A DNA stretch of 35,926 nucleotides from assembly GCA_025769875.1 (NCBI GenBank), contig JAGFNK010000529.1:1-35926 (forward strand), in the 5' to 3' direction. How positions within the stretch are numbered: the stretch's first letter is position 1; each line of letters opens with the position of its first letter. The notes beneath the pieces were generated by a model. That model had not been told where the DNA came from. It searched no databases and saw nothing but the letters and a program-made list of their open reading frames with translations. This DNA comes from Russula earlei (lineage: Eukaryota > Basidiomycota > Agaricomycetes > Russulales > Russulaceae). Below, in pieces: positions 19,420 to 30,240 of the stretch. Both the position numbers and the translations under genes were made by a program.

Positions 19420-19428
19420 ACGGGGGGA
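19420..19428 (+). other. Polypurine tract of the copia element
   Basis: ACGGGGGGA directly before the 3' LTR; a good plus-strand priming site. Confidence 0.75.
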
Positions 19429-19970
19429 TGTTGAGATTATCATTGATTTGGTGTGTTACCACTACCCTGGGACGTTGTGATGTAATCACAGCTCAGACGC
19501 GTTGACGCGTCGGTTACACGGACCGGGCATCACTGGCTCAGCTCATATGCTGAGATCTGCGTTACTCACAATGATAAGTTAATTGATGACAATCGGTAGC
19601 TACTAACGACTGATCCTTGTATGATCTTTGTTTCTTATTGATGGTAGCTACCTGCAGTGTACTTAGAGACGCTCTGGAGTACTTAAGAGCGTCGTATTTC
19701 GATAGATCACTTCAGTCTTGTCTTACACAATACTGAAGTGAGTACTTACTGTTTCCTATCTTATCTCTCGCATCTAATCACGCGTTGTAGATATCTTTTG
19801 ATAGGTATTACTGAATTATAGTCTTGTCTTACACAATACTGAAATATCTTTTGATAGATCTTAAGGATCTTATCGGAATGGGTGTGCAGCACGCAAATCT
19901 TGGAGATTTCGCGCGTGTTTCAATTGCACAGGGGTTCACCCATCATAACCTGCACCCATCTGCTTCAACA
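19429..19970 (+). repeat. Copia 3' LTR with a pol-derived patch
   Basis: Identical to the 5' LTR at all but about five positions, except that six bases of the 5' copy are replaced by 67 nt at 19875-19941. The patch matches 18052-18118 of the RT region with about three mismatches. GATCTTATC precedes the junction in both places. Confidence 0.92.
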
Positions 19971-20110
19971 AAGCCACCTCCACATGTGTATTAGATGAAT
20001 TACAGCTCAAAATTGTGGTCTATATCTATTATTTCTCCCTCATGTTGTACCCATGGGCTGTCTTGAGGCAGCCCCATAGTGTTTTTGACTCAAGTGTTGT
20101 GGTGTGCAAC

Positions 20111-21606
20111 GTCATTTCCCTCATATCGTGTGACAGTAGCACAGTCATGTGCCAGGAAGGAGCCCCCCCAGAAAGTGCACACCTGAGCCCATGGGGCGGT
20201 GAAGTGTGTCCAAGAATGCAGAATGACTTCATAAGACTGAATCTCCAAAGAGGAGGAGCACCTAGCGGGAATGCGAGAACACGTTTGTTCATTTGACTGC
20301 ACTCAGGTTCACACAGATGATAAGGGAACAACAGGGCAACTTTATTCAACATGGTAGCAGACACAGGTGGGAACTAAGGCTAAGGGACAGGAAAAGCACA
20401 AAAGACAGGCATATGAAAGGAAATCTAGACGTGAGAAGGGGACCAAAGCTGGACAACGCGAGGTATTGAGTTGTGGTCTCCAGTGGCTGTGGTAGTGGCG
20501 TGTGGCAATTTGTGAAGGATGGCCAAGGCCAGGTGTGGTGACGAGGGGTGTGGTTGAGTCACGATGCAAGGAGGGGGAGACGATGCAAAGGAGAGGCTGG
20601 AGGGGGGATAGGGAGAGTGCTGGTGGGTGGTCGCTTGGGCGCTGATGGCACTGCCAAACACAATTGCAGGTGGGATGATTGAAGAACTTGGATGGCAGAT
20701 GCAAGGTAGAGGAGTGAGGGGGTGTGAAAGTAGAAAGGGAGAGGGAAGATGGTGGCAGGCTGGGAAATGGATGCATAGGCAGCGTGCAGATCTCTGACCA
20801 ACAAAATGAGAGTCTAGTAATAAAGGGGAGAAAAGCATACCGAAATGTACAGTAGCAACACCGTCCGATGGCAACGAAGATGGCGGTGTGGTATGGGGCT
20901 CTTTGGCTGTGCATTGGGACTCATTGGTGCATGGTGAAGGCGGGGGCATTGAGGGCGAGGGCATGTGGTGGTTGATGGGGGCAAGGGTGGCATGCTGGCG
21001 GCGACGATGATGATGATGTGAGGACAAAGAGGAGATGGCATGAAAGGAATACGCACATATGTACTCTTGTAAGCAATTCGCGGCCAGCCATATAGCTGTG
21101 TGGGTGAGTCGACATTGAGGCCATGTGCTTTGCAACAATTTTGCATGTCTTGTGGTCCATGCGTTTGTGCTGTAGTGAGTTCCCAAGCTTCTGCATTTAC
21201 ATAGGCATAGGACTCTTCCTCCCCATCCTCATCAATAGCAGGAAGGGATGTCTTGGAAGCCTAAGCTCGTGGTTGTGATCGCTTTGGTCAAGTGGGAGTG
21301 CCTGAGCTGTCACTTTCATTTCCACCAGTTTTTTTTTCAGGCAGCCTTCCTTTGGCCAGTAGTACGTGTTGGTGCAGGCCGGCGTTTTGAAGCACATTGC
21401 TTCGAGCCCATAAGGGTTTAGGGGGTTGAAATGGAGGGGTAGAGCAAGGTATGGTGAGCAGCTCTGGGAAGGGAAGAACACCCTGTCGTCATCCTGGGAG
21501 TAGGAGTGGACAGGTGGACAGTTGATGAATAAGCCACACAACTCTTTACGCACTCACTTTACACTTTCTTTACATCACGCTTTTCATTGCACACTCAACT
21601 AAACAT
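20111..21606. other. Unassigned tract, purine-rich on + strand
   Basis: Between the TIR arm and the mariner transposase. The minus strand is open for long stretches (20425-21186, 253 codons; 20342-20914; 21197-21553, 118 codons). The first two are Ser/Pro/His-rich low complexity without a domain. The last has an unusual Cys-containing stretch (GLEAMCFKTPACTNTYYW) I do not recognise. These could be worn repeats; I do not call genes. I could not find mariner TIRs here. Confidence 0.4.
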
Positions 21607-21819
21607 ATGCCACATGGCCAGGCATTGTCTGATGATGCACACTGGATTATCTTACACATGTCTTCAAGATTGACCCTTGACGATATCACCCATCACACTG
21701 GAGTTCCTCGTCATACTATAGAACGCAATGTGGCCACTTTCAGATCTCATGGAACAGCCAATCGCCCAAACAGTCTACTCCAACCAGCAAATAGAATCCT
21801 TACAATGCAGGAAGTACAA

Positions 21820-21867
21820 GTGAGTTCCCCACATTCTCTAGTTCGTTCTGTGGTGCATATTGGCTAG
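21820..21867 (+). other. Intron in the mariner transposase
   Basis: GTGAGT..TTGGCTAG, 48 nt. It joins MQEVQ to FLQGTIVH. Confidence 0.75.
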
Positions 21868-21895
21868 TTTCTTCAAGGCACCATCGTCCATACTC

Positions 21896-22724
21896 TGTCA
21901 AGACACGTACTGCTGATCACTAAGGACTCAGGAGCAGGTGGGCAAGGGTCGGAACAGATGATACGCGGCGAAGGTGGCGTTGAACAAGAGGACGAGCCAA
22001 ACAACGAGGAGGTACCAGATGGGGACTGGTAGGTGTTGCAAGAGACGAAGGCGAAGGCTGGAGGCCAGTGTAGTGAGAAGACTTTAAACAAGGCGGTTGT
22101 TGAAGAGTACCTTGGAAGCGAGGGGAATCTTTAGACTGAGCAGTCGCGGGGGAGTACCCAGGAGGATGAGAGTATCACAAATGGACAGTCTGATGACTTC
22201 CATACTTCATTGGGGCTTATATACAGTGTACGGGGTCGATTACAAAGACCTGGGACTATTCTAGACTCTTTGGTACCATCCAATAGGACTACAGAGGCAT
22301 AAACTTGCTTGTGTCAAGTTTCAGGCTTACTGAGCGCATTACTGATCGTTGTGGAGTGATGACATCATTATGATGTCACTGTGGAGCGCTTAGTGAGCCT
22401 ATGAGGTCACTGTGGAGTCGCTCAGTCAGCCATGATGTCATTGGAGCCTTGATGATGTCAGATGATTTATGCAACAGTTTCTAAGAGTTTGTGCTGCTGT
22501 TTTGGGTCCTTGGTGGCGGGGTGGCCATGTGGCTGCCACGCGATGATTACCCGATTAGGAAACGGGTGCCTGGTCGTGTTATAGTGCCTTTGCAATAGCG
22601 ATATCTTGTACTGCAGGAGGGATAGCCCAGAAAATGGAAGGGAGTTGGCAATGCAAAGTGAGAGGGGTCTCTCTTGAGTGAAATAGGACAATCTACGGCC
22701 AGGACCTGGCCTTGGTTTGTAACA
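21896..22724 (-). mobile_element. Solo LTR of the gypsy family (gamma), reverse orientation
   Basis: 829 bp; on the minus strand it starts TGTTACAAACCAAGGCC and ends CGTGTCTTGACA. A TACTC duplication is at 21891-21895 and 22725-22729. It lies inside the mariner transposase frame. It is homologous end to end with the LTRs at 23707-24536 and 25291-26119. Confidence 0.93.
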
Positions 22725-22842
22725 TACTCCGGATGCCTATCTTGACGAGCTGAGAGATATTTTAAGAGAAAGGACTGGCGTTGAGGTGTCATTGATGACT
22801 ATATGGCATACCCTGAGAAGGAGTGGCTTCACAATGAAGAAG

Positions 22843-22891
22843 GTAAGTTATTTCACCTTGAGTTCACACTCAAGTGCACTGACTTGCCCAG
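22843..22891 (+). other. Second intron in the mariner transposase
   Basis: GTAAGT..TTGCCCAG, 49 nt. It joins GFTMKK to LSKNALEHNEDL. Confidence 0.8.
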
Positions 22892-23706
22892 CTGAGCAAA
22901 AATGCACTAGAGCACAACGAGGACCTGCACCTTCAGTATCAGTATACCTTTGGCATCACCTATACTACAGAGCAGGCAGTTTTTGTGGACAAAAGCTCCT
23001 TTGATCTCCAAACTGACCTTTGAGGGTGAGCATGGGCAATGTCAGGGCAAGCAGTAGTAAGGAAGAGCTTTTTCATTTGAGGAAAACGGTGTGTCCTGCT
23101 ATCTATATCTACAACAGACTAGAATACAAAGTATCCAGTTATTTGCTTCTCCCAGCGCTCTCACTCGATGGCATCATCTATAGCCAGCTGGTTGAGGGTT
23201 CTTTCACATCTGAACTATTTACCAGCTTCATCCAAGGTCTACTTTCAAAAATGAATCCCTTCCCTGGCAAGAACTCAGTATTGATCATGGACAACACACA
23301 CATTCATAGAAGTCCACGAATACTCCAAATGGTCGAAGAAAGGTATTATATTGTTTTCTCATGCTGATGTATTGCTCATTTGATGAAGGGGATGTCGGCT
23401 CCTTACCTGCCACCATACTCTCCTGATTTTAATCCAATCAAACTCGCATTTTCAAAGATCAAGGCCTACATTCGTCGGAATGGGGGTGTGGCTTGTGCTG
23501 ACTTGGGTGGTGATGATACCGATGTGTGGGTTTTCCTGTATAGGGCAGCATTCCTTGTTGCGCCAGATGACACAGCAGGTTGGTTCCACAAATGTCACTA
23601 TATCTGACTTTTTCTGAGTTACTGTGGTGTCCCCTTGTTGTACTGTATTGTACCTTGCAAAGCTACCATTCCAGCCTTGAACATCATTGGACCCCAAGCC
23701 AACTGC

Positions 23707-24536
23707 TGTTATGAACCAAGGCCAGGTACTGGCCATATATTGTCCTATTCTACTCAAGAGAGACCTCTCTCACCTTGCATTACCAACTCCCTTCCATTCC
23801 TTGGGCTATCCCTCCTGCGGTGCAAGATATCGCTATTGCAAAGGCACCATAACACGACCAGGCACCCATTTCCTAATCGGGTAATCATCGCGTGGCAGCC
23901 ACATGGTCACCCAGCCACCAAGAACCTGAAACAGCAGCACAAACTCTTAGAAACTGTTGCATAACTCATCTGACATCATCAAGGCTCCAATGACATCATG
24001 GCTGACTGAGCGACTCCACAGTGACCTCATAGGCTCACTAAGCACTCCACAGTGACATCATAATGATGTCATAGCTCCACAATGATCAGTAATGCGCTCA
24101 GTAAGCCTGAAACTAGACACAAGCAAGTTTATGCCTCTGTAGTCCTATTGGATGGTACCAAAGGGTCTAGAATAGTTCCAGTTCTTTGTAATCGACCCTG
24201 TAAACTGTATATAAGCCCCAATGAAGCATGGCAGTTGTCAGACTGTCCATTTGTGATACTCTCATCCTCCTGGGTACTCCCCTGCAATTGCTCAGTTTAA
24301 AGACTCCCCTCGCCTCCAAGGTACTCTTCAACGACCGCCTTGTTTAAAGCCCCTTCGCTGCACTGGCCTCTAGTCTTTGCCTCTGCCTCTTGCAACATCT
24401 ACCAGTCCCCATCTGGTACCTCCTCATCATTTGGCTTGTCCTCCTGTTCAACTGCCGCCCTCGCTGCGTACTATCTGTTCCAACCCTTGCCCACCTGCTC
24501 CTGAGTCCTTAGTGATCAGCAGTACGTGTCTTGACA
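23707..24536 (+). repeat. Gypsy 5' LTR (gamma family)
   Basis: 830 bp from TGTTATGAACCAAGGCC to CGTGTCTTGACA. It has a cluster of TGACATCA/TGATGTCA sites (23971-24071) and a TATATAAG box at about 24208. It is followed by coding-like sequence that continues across the nested LTR at 25291, so it belongs to the element body. Confidence 0.85.
23971..24071 (+). promoter_or_regulatory. Cluster of TGACATCA sites in the gypsy LTR
   Basis: TGACATCA at 23971, 23991 and 24053, TGACCTCA at 24022 and TGATGTCA at 24064, about 140 bp upstream of the TATA box. The motif is one step (CpG to CpA) from the bZIP/CREB site TGACGTCA. It is conserved in the two other gamma LTRs. It may be an enhancer of the retroelement. 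Confidence 0.45.
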
Positions 24537-27500
24537 TCTGGACAGTCTCTCATCATCCCTGTATTGACCAGCCAACACTCAAGTGTCCACTCCTAACTCC
24601 CCCACTTTGGTTAACACCTCCTTGCGCCTCCCTTCTCCTCTGCAACCTACCCCATGCACTGCCCTTTGCATCCTCACTGAAAACATCGACCCGGTCGACA
24701 CATCCTCGCCCCTCAGCATCTTATACTCCCCAACAGCCCCACCACCGTCTCCCAGCATTCTCCAGCCTATTCCAGGTCACTTTGTCCCTGTTGGCACCCC
24801 TCCTCCAGCACAGAACGAGCAACAGCAAGCAGACTGCCCTCCCTTGCCTGAAGGCTTCCTTGATCGCCCCCCTTGCACAGCATTCCGGTTCCACCCTCAT
24901 CAATACTTTGTCCTTCCCACCACTAATCGTTCCCATGAGCAGTGGCGTCCCCTCCACAACTTGAACCATCAAGATTATCTGGGACGCATCCCTACCTCAG
25001 ACCAGTTGAGTTGTCACGCCTTCACAGACACCTACACAACCGCCTTTCGTGCATGCATCGTCCACACTTTTGCTGTGGAACCCTCCAATGCTGCCCTTGA
25101 CACTGAGTACAACCTAACCCCCTTTGGCATCTGTTCCAATGTCCTTAACCAACCTACATGACGTACCAGGAATAGAACCACCCATGAAGACTTTCCTCAT
25201 CTCATTGTCAAAGAGTTCCTTGAAGTCTTACCATTTGGACAACTCCTAAGCCATGACGAACACACAGTATATCTTGAAACCCTTAGTCGATGTTATGAAC
25301 CAAGGCCAGGTACTGGCCGAATATTGTCCTATTTCACCCAAGAGAGACCTCTCTCACTTTGCATTACCAACTCCCTTCCGTTACTTGGGCTATCCCTCCT
25401 GTGGTGCAAGATATCACTATTGCAAAGGCACCATAACACGACCAGGCACCTATTTCCTAATCGGGTAATCATCGCGTGGCAGCCACATGGTCACCCAGCC
25501 ACCAGGAACCCGAAACAGCGGCACAAACTCTTAGAAACTGTTTCATAACTCATCTGATGTCATCAAGGCTCCAATGACATCATGGCTGACTGAGCGAACT
25601 CCACAGTGACCTCATAGGCTCACTAAGCGCTCCACAGTGACATCATAATGATGTCATCGCTTCACAATGATCAGTAATGCGCTCAGTAAGCCTGAAACTA
25701 GACACAAGCAAGTTTATGCCTCTGTAGTCCTATTGGATGGTACCAAAGGGTCTAGAATAGTCCCAGTTCTTTGTAATCGACCCTGTATACTGTATATAAG
25801 CCCCAATGAAGTATGGAAGTTGTCAGACTGTCCATTTGTGATACTCTCATCCTCCTGGGTACTCCCCCGCAACCGCTCAGTTTAAAGTCTACTCTCGTCT
25901 TCAAGGTACTCTTCAAGGACCGCCTTGTTTAAAGCCCCTTGCTACACTGGCCTCTAGCATTTGCCTTTGTCTCTTGCAACACCTACCAGTCCCCATCTGG
26001 TACCTCCTTGTCATTTGGCTTGTCCTCCTGTTCAATGCCACCTTCGCCGTGTACCATCTGTTCCGACCCTTGCCCACCTGCTCCTGAGTCCTTAGTGATC
26101 AGCAGTACGTGTCTTGACAGTTGACTCCTGCCACCAGCATGGCAACAATTATTATATTGGCAACTTGCTCAAGCAAAGAACATCCAAGGACAACCAGTTG
26201 ATTATCAATCCCTGCACTCCAGCGAATTGAACCTTTGGACCAGAATCATCCAGCCATGTCACCATCTCATCGGTAATTCTTTAAGGACAGGGTATCGCCT
26301 GTTTTACCTGGCTTGGACATACATCAGCTACTATCGTCTCACCGTCCAGTTCTATCACCTATGCCTCAACAGAATACAAAGGGAAAACCAATCTTACGTC
26401 CAACTTGCTGTTGTACCAGGAATACACAACACCTTTGATTGGGAAACTAACTCTTGGTTATATGACGCCGACTACAATCAACCTTGGGCAATTACCAGCC
26501 CAGACGCCTCATATACTGGTCCCCCTGTGTACTATTCTGTCCCAGCAATCCTAGAAGCCTCAAGTCTTGCCCCTCAACCCCTCACACCAATTCAAACCAC
26601 CGTCCCAACTAGCCAGGAACATTGGTCTGCCAGCACAGAAGATACCAAGTCAAATCTGTGGACAGCAAGGTGTAACTGCAAAACAGAGTATTGCACGTGC
26701 AACTTTCAACCAGATACACCTCCTACTCCTGACGGAATTACCTTGTGGACACCAGGCGATTACCACCTCCCATTTCAGTAATTCTGGCTCCTTAACACAG
26801 AAGATGTGCGACTGCCTCAGGGAGCTCCCTCTAGAGAAACAGTTCCCAACGCAAGAGGATTCCTTGTTGAAAGACCATTACCTCCTACTCCCCCTGATGC
26901 CTACATACCCCTGTTTACCACTCATATTCCTACACCTATCATACCTTCTCAACCCTTTGCATCACCATTTGTTGAATCACCTGATAGTATCGACATTAGA
27001 AATACTGAACTTCACTCCTATCTACCAGAACAATCTTTCTTAGCCCTAAACCTACCTACATGTTCAAAGAGGGAATTACTTGAATTCAAGAACTATTGTA
27101 TGGAGGCTTGGCATCTTAGAACAACACACTTTGTAGTGTATCAACATCCCACCAGAGAGATAAACAACTTTGCTATCTCACCAGCAGAATTCGAAGGATA
27201 CTTGTGGAAAACCTGAGTAGTCTTGACCCAAAGTAGCATCACCAAAGAATACTCCTGAATCCACTTAAGAAAGCACCAAGGAAGACCCGACACCATTCGA
27301 CTGAAACCAGCCTACACCATTGCATATCCTTGGAACAATGGCCATTGGACTATAACCATTGTCTAGATCTATGAGCACTAGGAGAGACATCACTGACAAA
27401 GAAGAAAATCTAATCCCACTCCTATTTGAAAACCTCAGCTACGACACCCAAGATCACTGTTACCGAGGAAGATTTGCGGGTGCACCTATTATCAACCACG

Positions 27501-27922
27501 GAAATCTTTCTGACACTTGGTTATATGAAGACGACAACGACAAAGTTACTACCAGACAACTTAAAGTGCCAGCCCCAGGAGCAGAGAACGTTCAAGACTT
27601 CAATCCCTATAACTATACAGGCCTCTTCCTAGACAAACCAGTCAAGTGGAGCCATTCTAGAAAACATTGGGTTTACTATAACGATTGAGAAGTCGATTTT
27701 ACAGCCAGAACAACTCAAGAAGTTACCGCTATCTTAGGAACTGCTCAGAGCACTCGAAGCACTACTCCAGGACCTTCCACCAGGTGTAATACCCAACAAC
27801 CTACTCCTCATACAATTAGCAATGTACCACAAGCAGTCCCTCAAATGCTCACTCCAACTAGAATCCAATTACAAGGTTGAGCCCCACCTATTGTTACAGC
27901 TGCAACAACTCAGAACCCCACC
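24537..27922 (+). pseudogene. Long ORF region of unknown function upstream of gypsy gag
   Basis: About 2.5 kb of coding-like sequence when the LTR at 25291-26119 is removed. The frame before that LTR (HTVYLETLSR) continues directly after it (LLPPAWQQLLYWQLAQ). Open pieces are 24583-25161, 26227-26781, 26806-27216 and 27359-27688, separated by single stops or shifts. The composition is Pro/Thr/Ser- and aromatic-rich. EGFLDRPP and RGFLVERPLPP may be internal repeats, and CNCKTEYCTCN (near 26680) is a small Cys cluster. I recognise no domain. Ordinary gypsy elements have gag soon after the LTR, so this may be an extra ORF or an N-terminal Gag extension. Confidence 0.55.
25291..26119 (+). mobile_element. 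Gamma solo LTR nested in the gypsy upstream ORF
   Basis: 829 bp from TGTTATGAACC to GTCTTGACA. Flanks are GTCGA (25286-25290) and GTTGA (26120-26124), a duplication with one C/T difference. The reading frame is continuous across it when one flank copy is kept. An element has thus been hit by a member of its own family. Confidence 0.85.
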
Positions 27923-28500
27923 ATGTCAAGCAATCCATGCCTTGTCAGAACTGCACCAGAACCCTTTGATGGAAAGGCTGATAATGCAGAAGCCTTTTGG
28001 GCAGCTTTGGCCAATTATTACTACATCAATGGCAACTCCTTTACAGATGAAAGCAAGAAAGTCACCGCTGCACTAACCCACTTTAAAGTAGGAACACCTG
28101 CCGGAGCATGGGCTAGAGAACAAACCACTAAGGCTATGGCTCGTACAGTAGCAGACTATGGATCATGGGACGATTTCAAGAAAGCCTTTGCCGATCACTT
28201 CATCCCTGCAGAAGCAGAATTAGCCTCCGCTAACACCATGCACACCTATTATCAAAGGAAACTACCATTTAATGAATGGTATCAGAAATGGTCACACCAT
28301 GCATCACGAGCTACCACCGACGAATGAACGAAGATGTACGCATTCAGGAATTAACCCAGGCCCTACATCAGAAAATATTGGGGATCACACCGACACCAAC
28401 TACACTTGCAGCCCTTGTCAAAGCAGCAAGAGAATTCAACAACCTTTTCCACCTATACAACTCCACTGCTTTTCGAGGAGGACGCTCTGTGCATGCCTGA
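27923..28500 (+). pseudogene. Gypsy Gag (Retrotrans_gag domain)
   Basis: It forms the retrotransposon particle. PEPFDGKADNAEAFW, ALTHFKVGTPAGAWA, WDDFKKAFADHF and LPFNEWYQKWSHHA give the retrotrans_gag fold in order. The frame breaks after ATTDE (stop at 28325-28327) and continues in another frame with NEDVRIQELTQAL and GITPTPTTLAALVKAAREFN. A further TGA is at 28498-28500. The ATG at 27923 gives a natural Gag-like start (MSSNPCLVRTAPEPFDG), but it could be internal to the upstream ORF. Confidence 0.88.
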
Positions 28501-28875
28501 GGATTAAACACTCAAGGATCAGACAATCCATTGGAAATTAACTTGTACCAAGGAGAACCTAACAAACAACCCTGGGAATCCAGAAGTGAAAGGAAACCCC
28601 TCACAGATGCAGAGAAAGAGTTTAGACACAAGAACAGCCTCTGTTATTATTGTGGAAAGAAGAACCATATGGCAAATCAATGTAGAGTGAAGAAAGCAGC
28701 CCAAGGATGCCAACGACAAGGATCTCACCCCCAAATAGTCAGAGCTACAACCATCCAAGATGAAAACATTGAACCTATGCAAGAAGAACCCATTCCTGTT
28801 GCATCATTGACAACTTGGAGAGAAACACTTGCGGACTCAATCCTCTGCCCAAGATCTGCTCCTATGGATTTTTAA
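28501..28875 (+). pseudogene. Gypsy nucleocapsid part with CCHC zinc knuckle
   Basis: CYYCGKKNHMANQC (about 28640-28681) is a CX2CX4HX4C knuckle that binds RNA in Gag. It is preceded by LTDAEKEFRHKNSL, a common lead-in to the knuckle, and followed by a charged linker towards the protease. Confidence 0.9.
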
Positions 28876-28904
28876 TTGGACCCCCTTCTGCACTGAGAAG
28901 GGAC

Positions 28905-30240
28905 ATGGTCCAAATCAGTATGATACAAAGAGAAATCAATTACCCCAAGGTTTTCACCAAGAATATTTGCTCCCCATCTATTGCCTTGAAAGTTACTTTA
29001 GTGGGGAAAACAAGTGGCAAAGAAATCGGTGCAAGAGCCCTGCTTGACAGTGGAGCAGAAGGAATGATAATCCACAAATGATTCGCACAAAGACACCACC
29101 TGCACCTCCGAACTATGACCAAACCATTGCCAGCACAAAATGTAGATGGAACACAAAATGCCAATGGACTAATACGCTTTCGCACCATCCAAAGACTTCG
29201 CATTCAAGCACACACAGGTGCTACTCATGATGAACAAGCAGAATTCCTTGTCACTAACATTGGAGATGTTACACCATTTTCCTTTTACGTTTACTTCTTA
29301 CCTTTGCTATGGACTGCTTGCTTTCGTACGTCCCTTTACTTACTGGTCTCGTGATCTCTTACATCTTGTGATCCCTTCTGTGTTATCATGTGATCCATAC
29401 ACGTCCAGGTAACACTGGATTGCTGTTACTTTCCCTTTGTTTGGTTCTCTTTCCATTTATATTCATTTCTTAGTTTCGACTGTGCAATGCTGCGCACTTA
29501 CTGTGCAGCACAGTTACTTGGTTCTGACTCATTCATGGCCTCATTCCTATGACTCCTACTTATTATGACTCCTACTATACTAGTAGCACAGTCAAAGCGC
29601 AGCTATTGCTGCGCTTCTCCTGTATATATAAGCTCAGTACTTTGTGACCAAAGCCCTAAGCTTGGTCTCTTGTAGAATCCAACCTACTCTTGTCCAAACA
29701 TATTCTCCTGCAACCCACTTCGCTCCTAATCCTCAAACCACATCCACCTCTCCATTTCATCAACTCTCAACACACCATCCACCATCTACTCTTCACCTTT
29801 CCCTTCCCTTTCCTAAGAGTCTCTCTTCACTCCCCTGAGAAGAGCTCTCCTCCCTTAAGACCTACCTTCCTCTACTCTCTCTGCGTTGTTCAGAGTCCCC
29901 GATGGACTTGAATGCATATAGCTAGTGAAACCAGCCCTAGTCTATCCCATTACAAACTTACCCTAGCTTCTCAACAGACCGAGTCATACTAGGAAGGGTC
30001 TATTGGCCATAACCTGTTTAGCATAAAACACTTCGACCACTGCAGGGATCCTTACTCTTTATACACAGGAACCAGCCCATTTCTTGAACACCTCTCGATC
30101 ATCGACTAGTCTTTACACTTGTGAACTGACACAGCTAGTTACCGTGACAGGAGATCACGACATCATCTTAGGAACAGATTGGCTATGACACCACAACCCA
30201 GATATCGATTGGGCAAATGACACAATCACACTGAGGAATT
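28905..30240 (+). pseudogene. Gypsy aspartic protease, split by an LTR
   Basis: ALLDSGAEGMIIHK holds the DSG catalytic triplet (29048-29056). A TGA at 29079-29081 stands where an arginine is expected. The second half runs to EFLVTNIGD, is cut by the alpha solo LTR (29267-30149) and resumes with HDIILGTDWL, the typical ILGxDWL end of retropepsins, followed by a TGA at 30186-30188. It cleaves the polyprotein in active relatives. Confidence 0.88.
29267..30149 (+). mobile_element. Solo LTR, family alpha, copy C
   Basis: 883 bp from TGTTACACCATTTTCC to CCGTGACA, with the duplication GGAGA at 29262-29266 and 30150-30154. It carries no MITE and gives the empty site (single TTA at 29470-29472) for the MITE in copy A. 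The stem-loop is at 29595-29616 and a TATATATAAG box follows. It disrupts the gypsy protease. Confidence 0.95.

Larger units (their letters stand above)
14970..19970 (+). mobile_element. Ty1/copia LTR retrotransposon, full length, coding-dead
   Basis: A 5001 bp element with LTRs of 481 and 542 bp, a 5 bp target duplication, a primer-binding site and a polypurine tract. Internal remnants appear in copia order: pre-integrase, integrase, RT and the region before RNase H. Reading frames are broken by many stops and small indels, and two blocks are expanded into tandem repeats. The LTRs differ at about five positions outside one 67 nt patch. The element therefore moved recently although its own proteins could not have been made, which points to mobilisation by a helper element. 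Confidence 0.93.
14765..20110 (+). mobile_element. TIR arm of the 2.9 kb element family (left-end type), split by the copia element
   Basis: 14765-14969 plus 19976-20110 match the left TIR of the element at 30867-33780, from TTGCCGTTTTCAG through GGACTCAAGCC and ACCTCCACATGTG to GTGTTGTGGTGTGCAAC. The copia element (14970-19970) sits inside it with an AAGCC duplication. After 20110 similarity fades. No matching right end lies to the right, so the rest of this copy is lost or unrecognisable. Confidence 0.8.
21607..23607 (+). pseudogene. Tc1/mariner-type DDE transposase, split and inactive
   Basis: The N-terminal HTH part (LTLDDITHHTGVPRHTIERN) is followed by an intron at 21820-21867 and FLQGTIVH. 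There the frame is cut by a gamma solo LTR (21896-22724) and resumes at DAYLDELRDILRERTG and TIWHTLRRSGFTMKK. A second intron is at 22843-22891. The catalytic parts are FVDKSSFD (first D), LPALSLDGIIYS, VLIMDNTHIHRS (second D) and YLPPYSPDFNPIKLAFSKIK. In this family the last motif normally reads NPIE, so the third acidic residue is replaced by K. In-frame stops at about 23010-23130 and two frameshifts add to the damage. It was a cut-and-paste transposase; TIRs were not found. Confidence 0.85.

Noticed and set aside
20425..21186. A 253-codon minus-strand frame
   Set aside because: Ser/Pro/His-rich throughout, with overlapping open frames on the same strand; it reflects a pyrimidine-rich strand.
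23707..26119. The LTRs at 23707 and 25291 as a complete short element
   Set aside because: The second LTR has its own (near-perfect) duplication, and the reading frame is continuous from before to after it; there is no polypurine tract before it.
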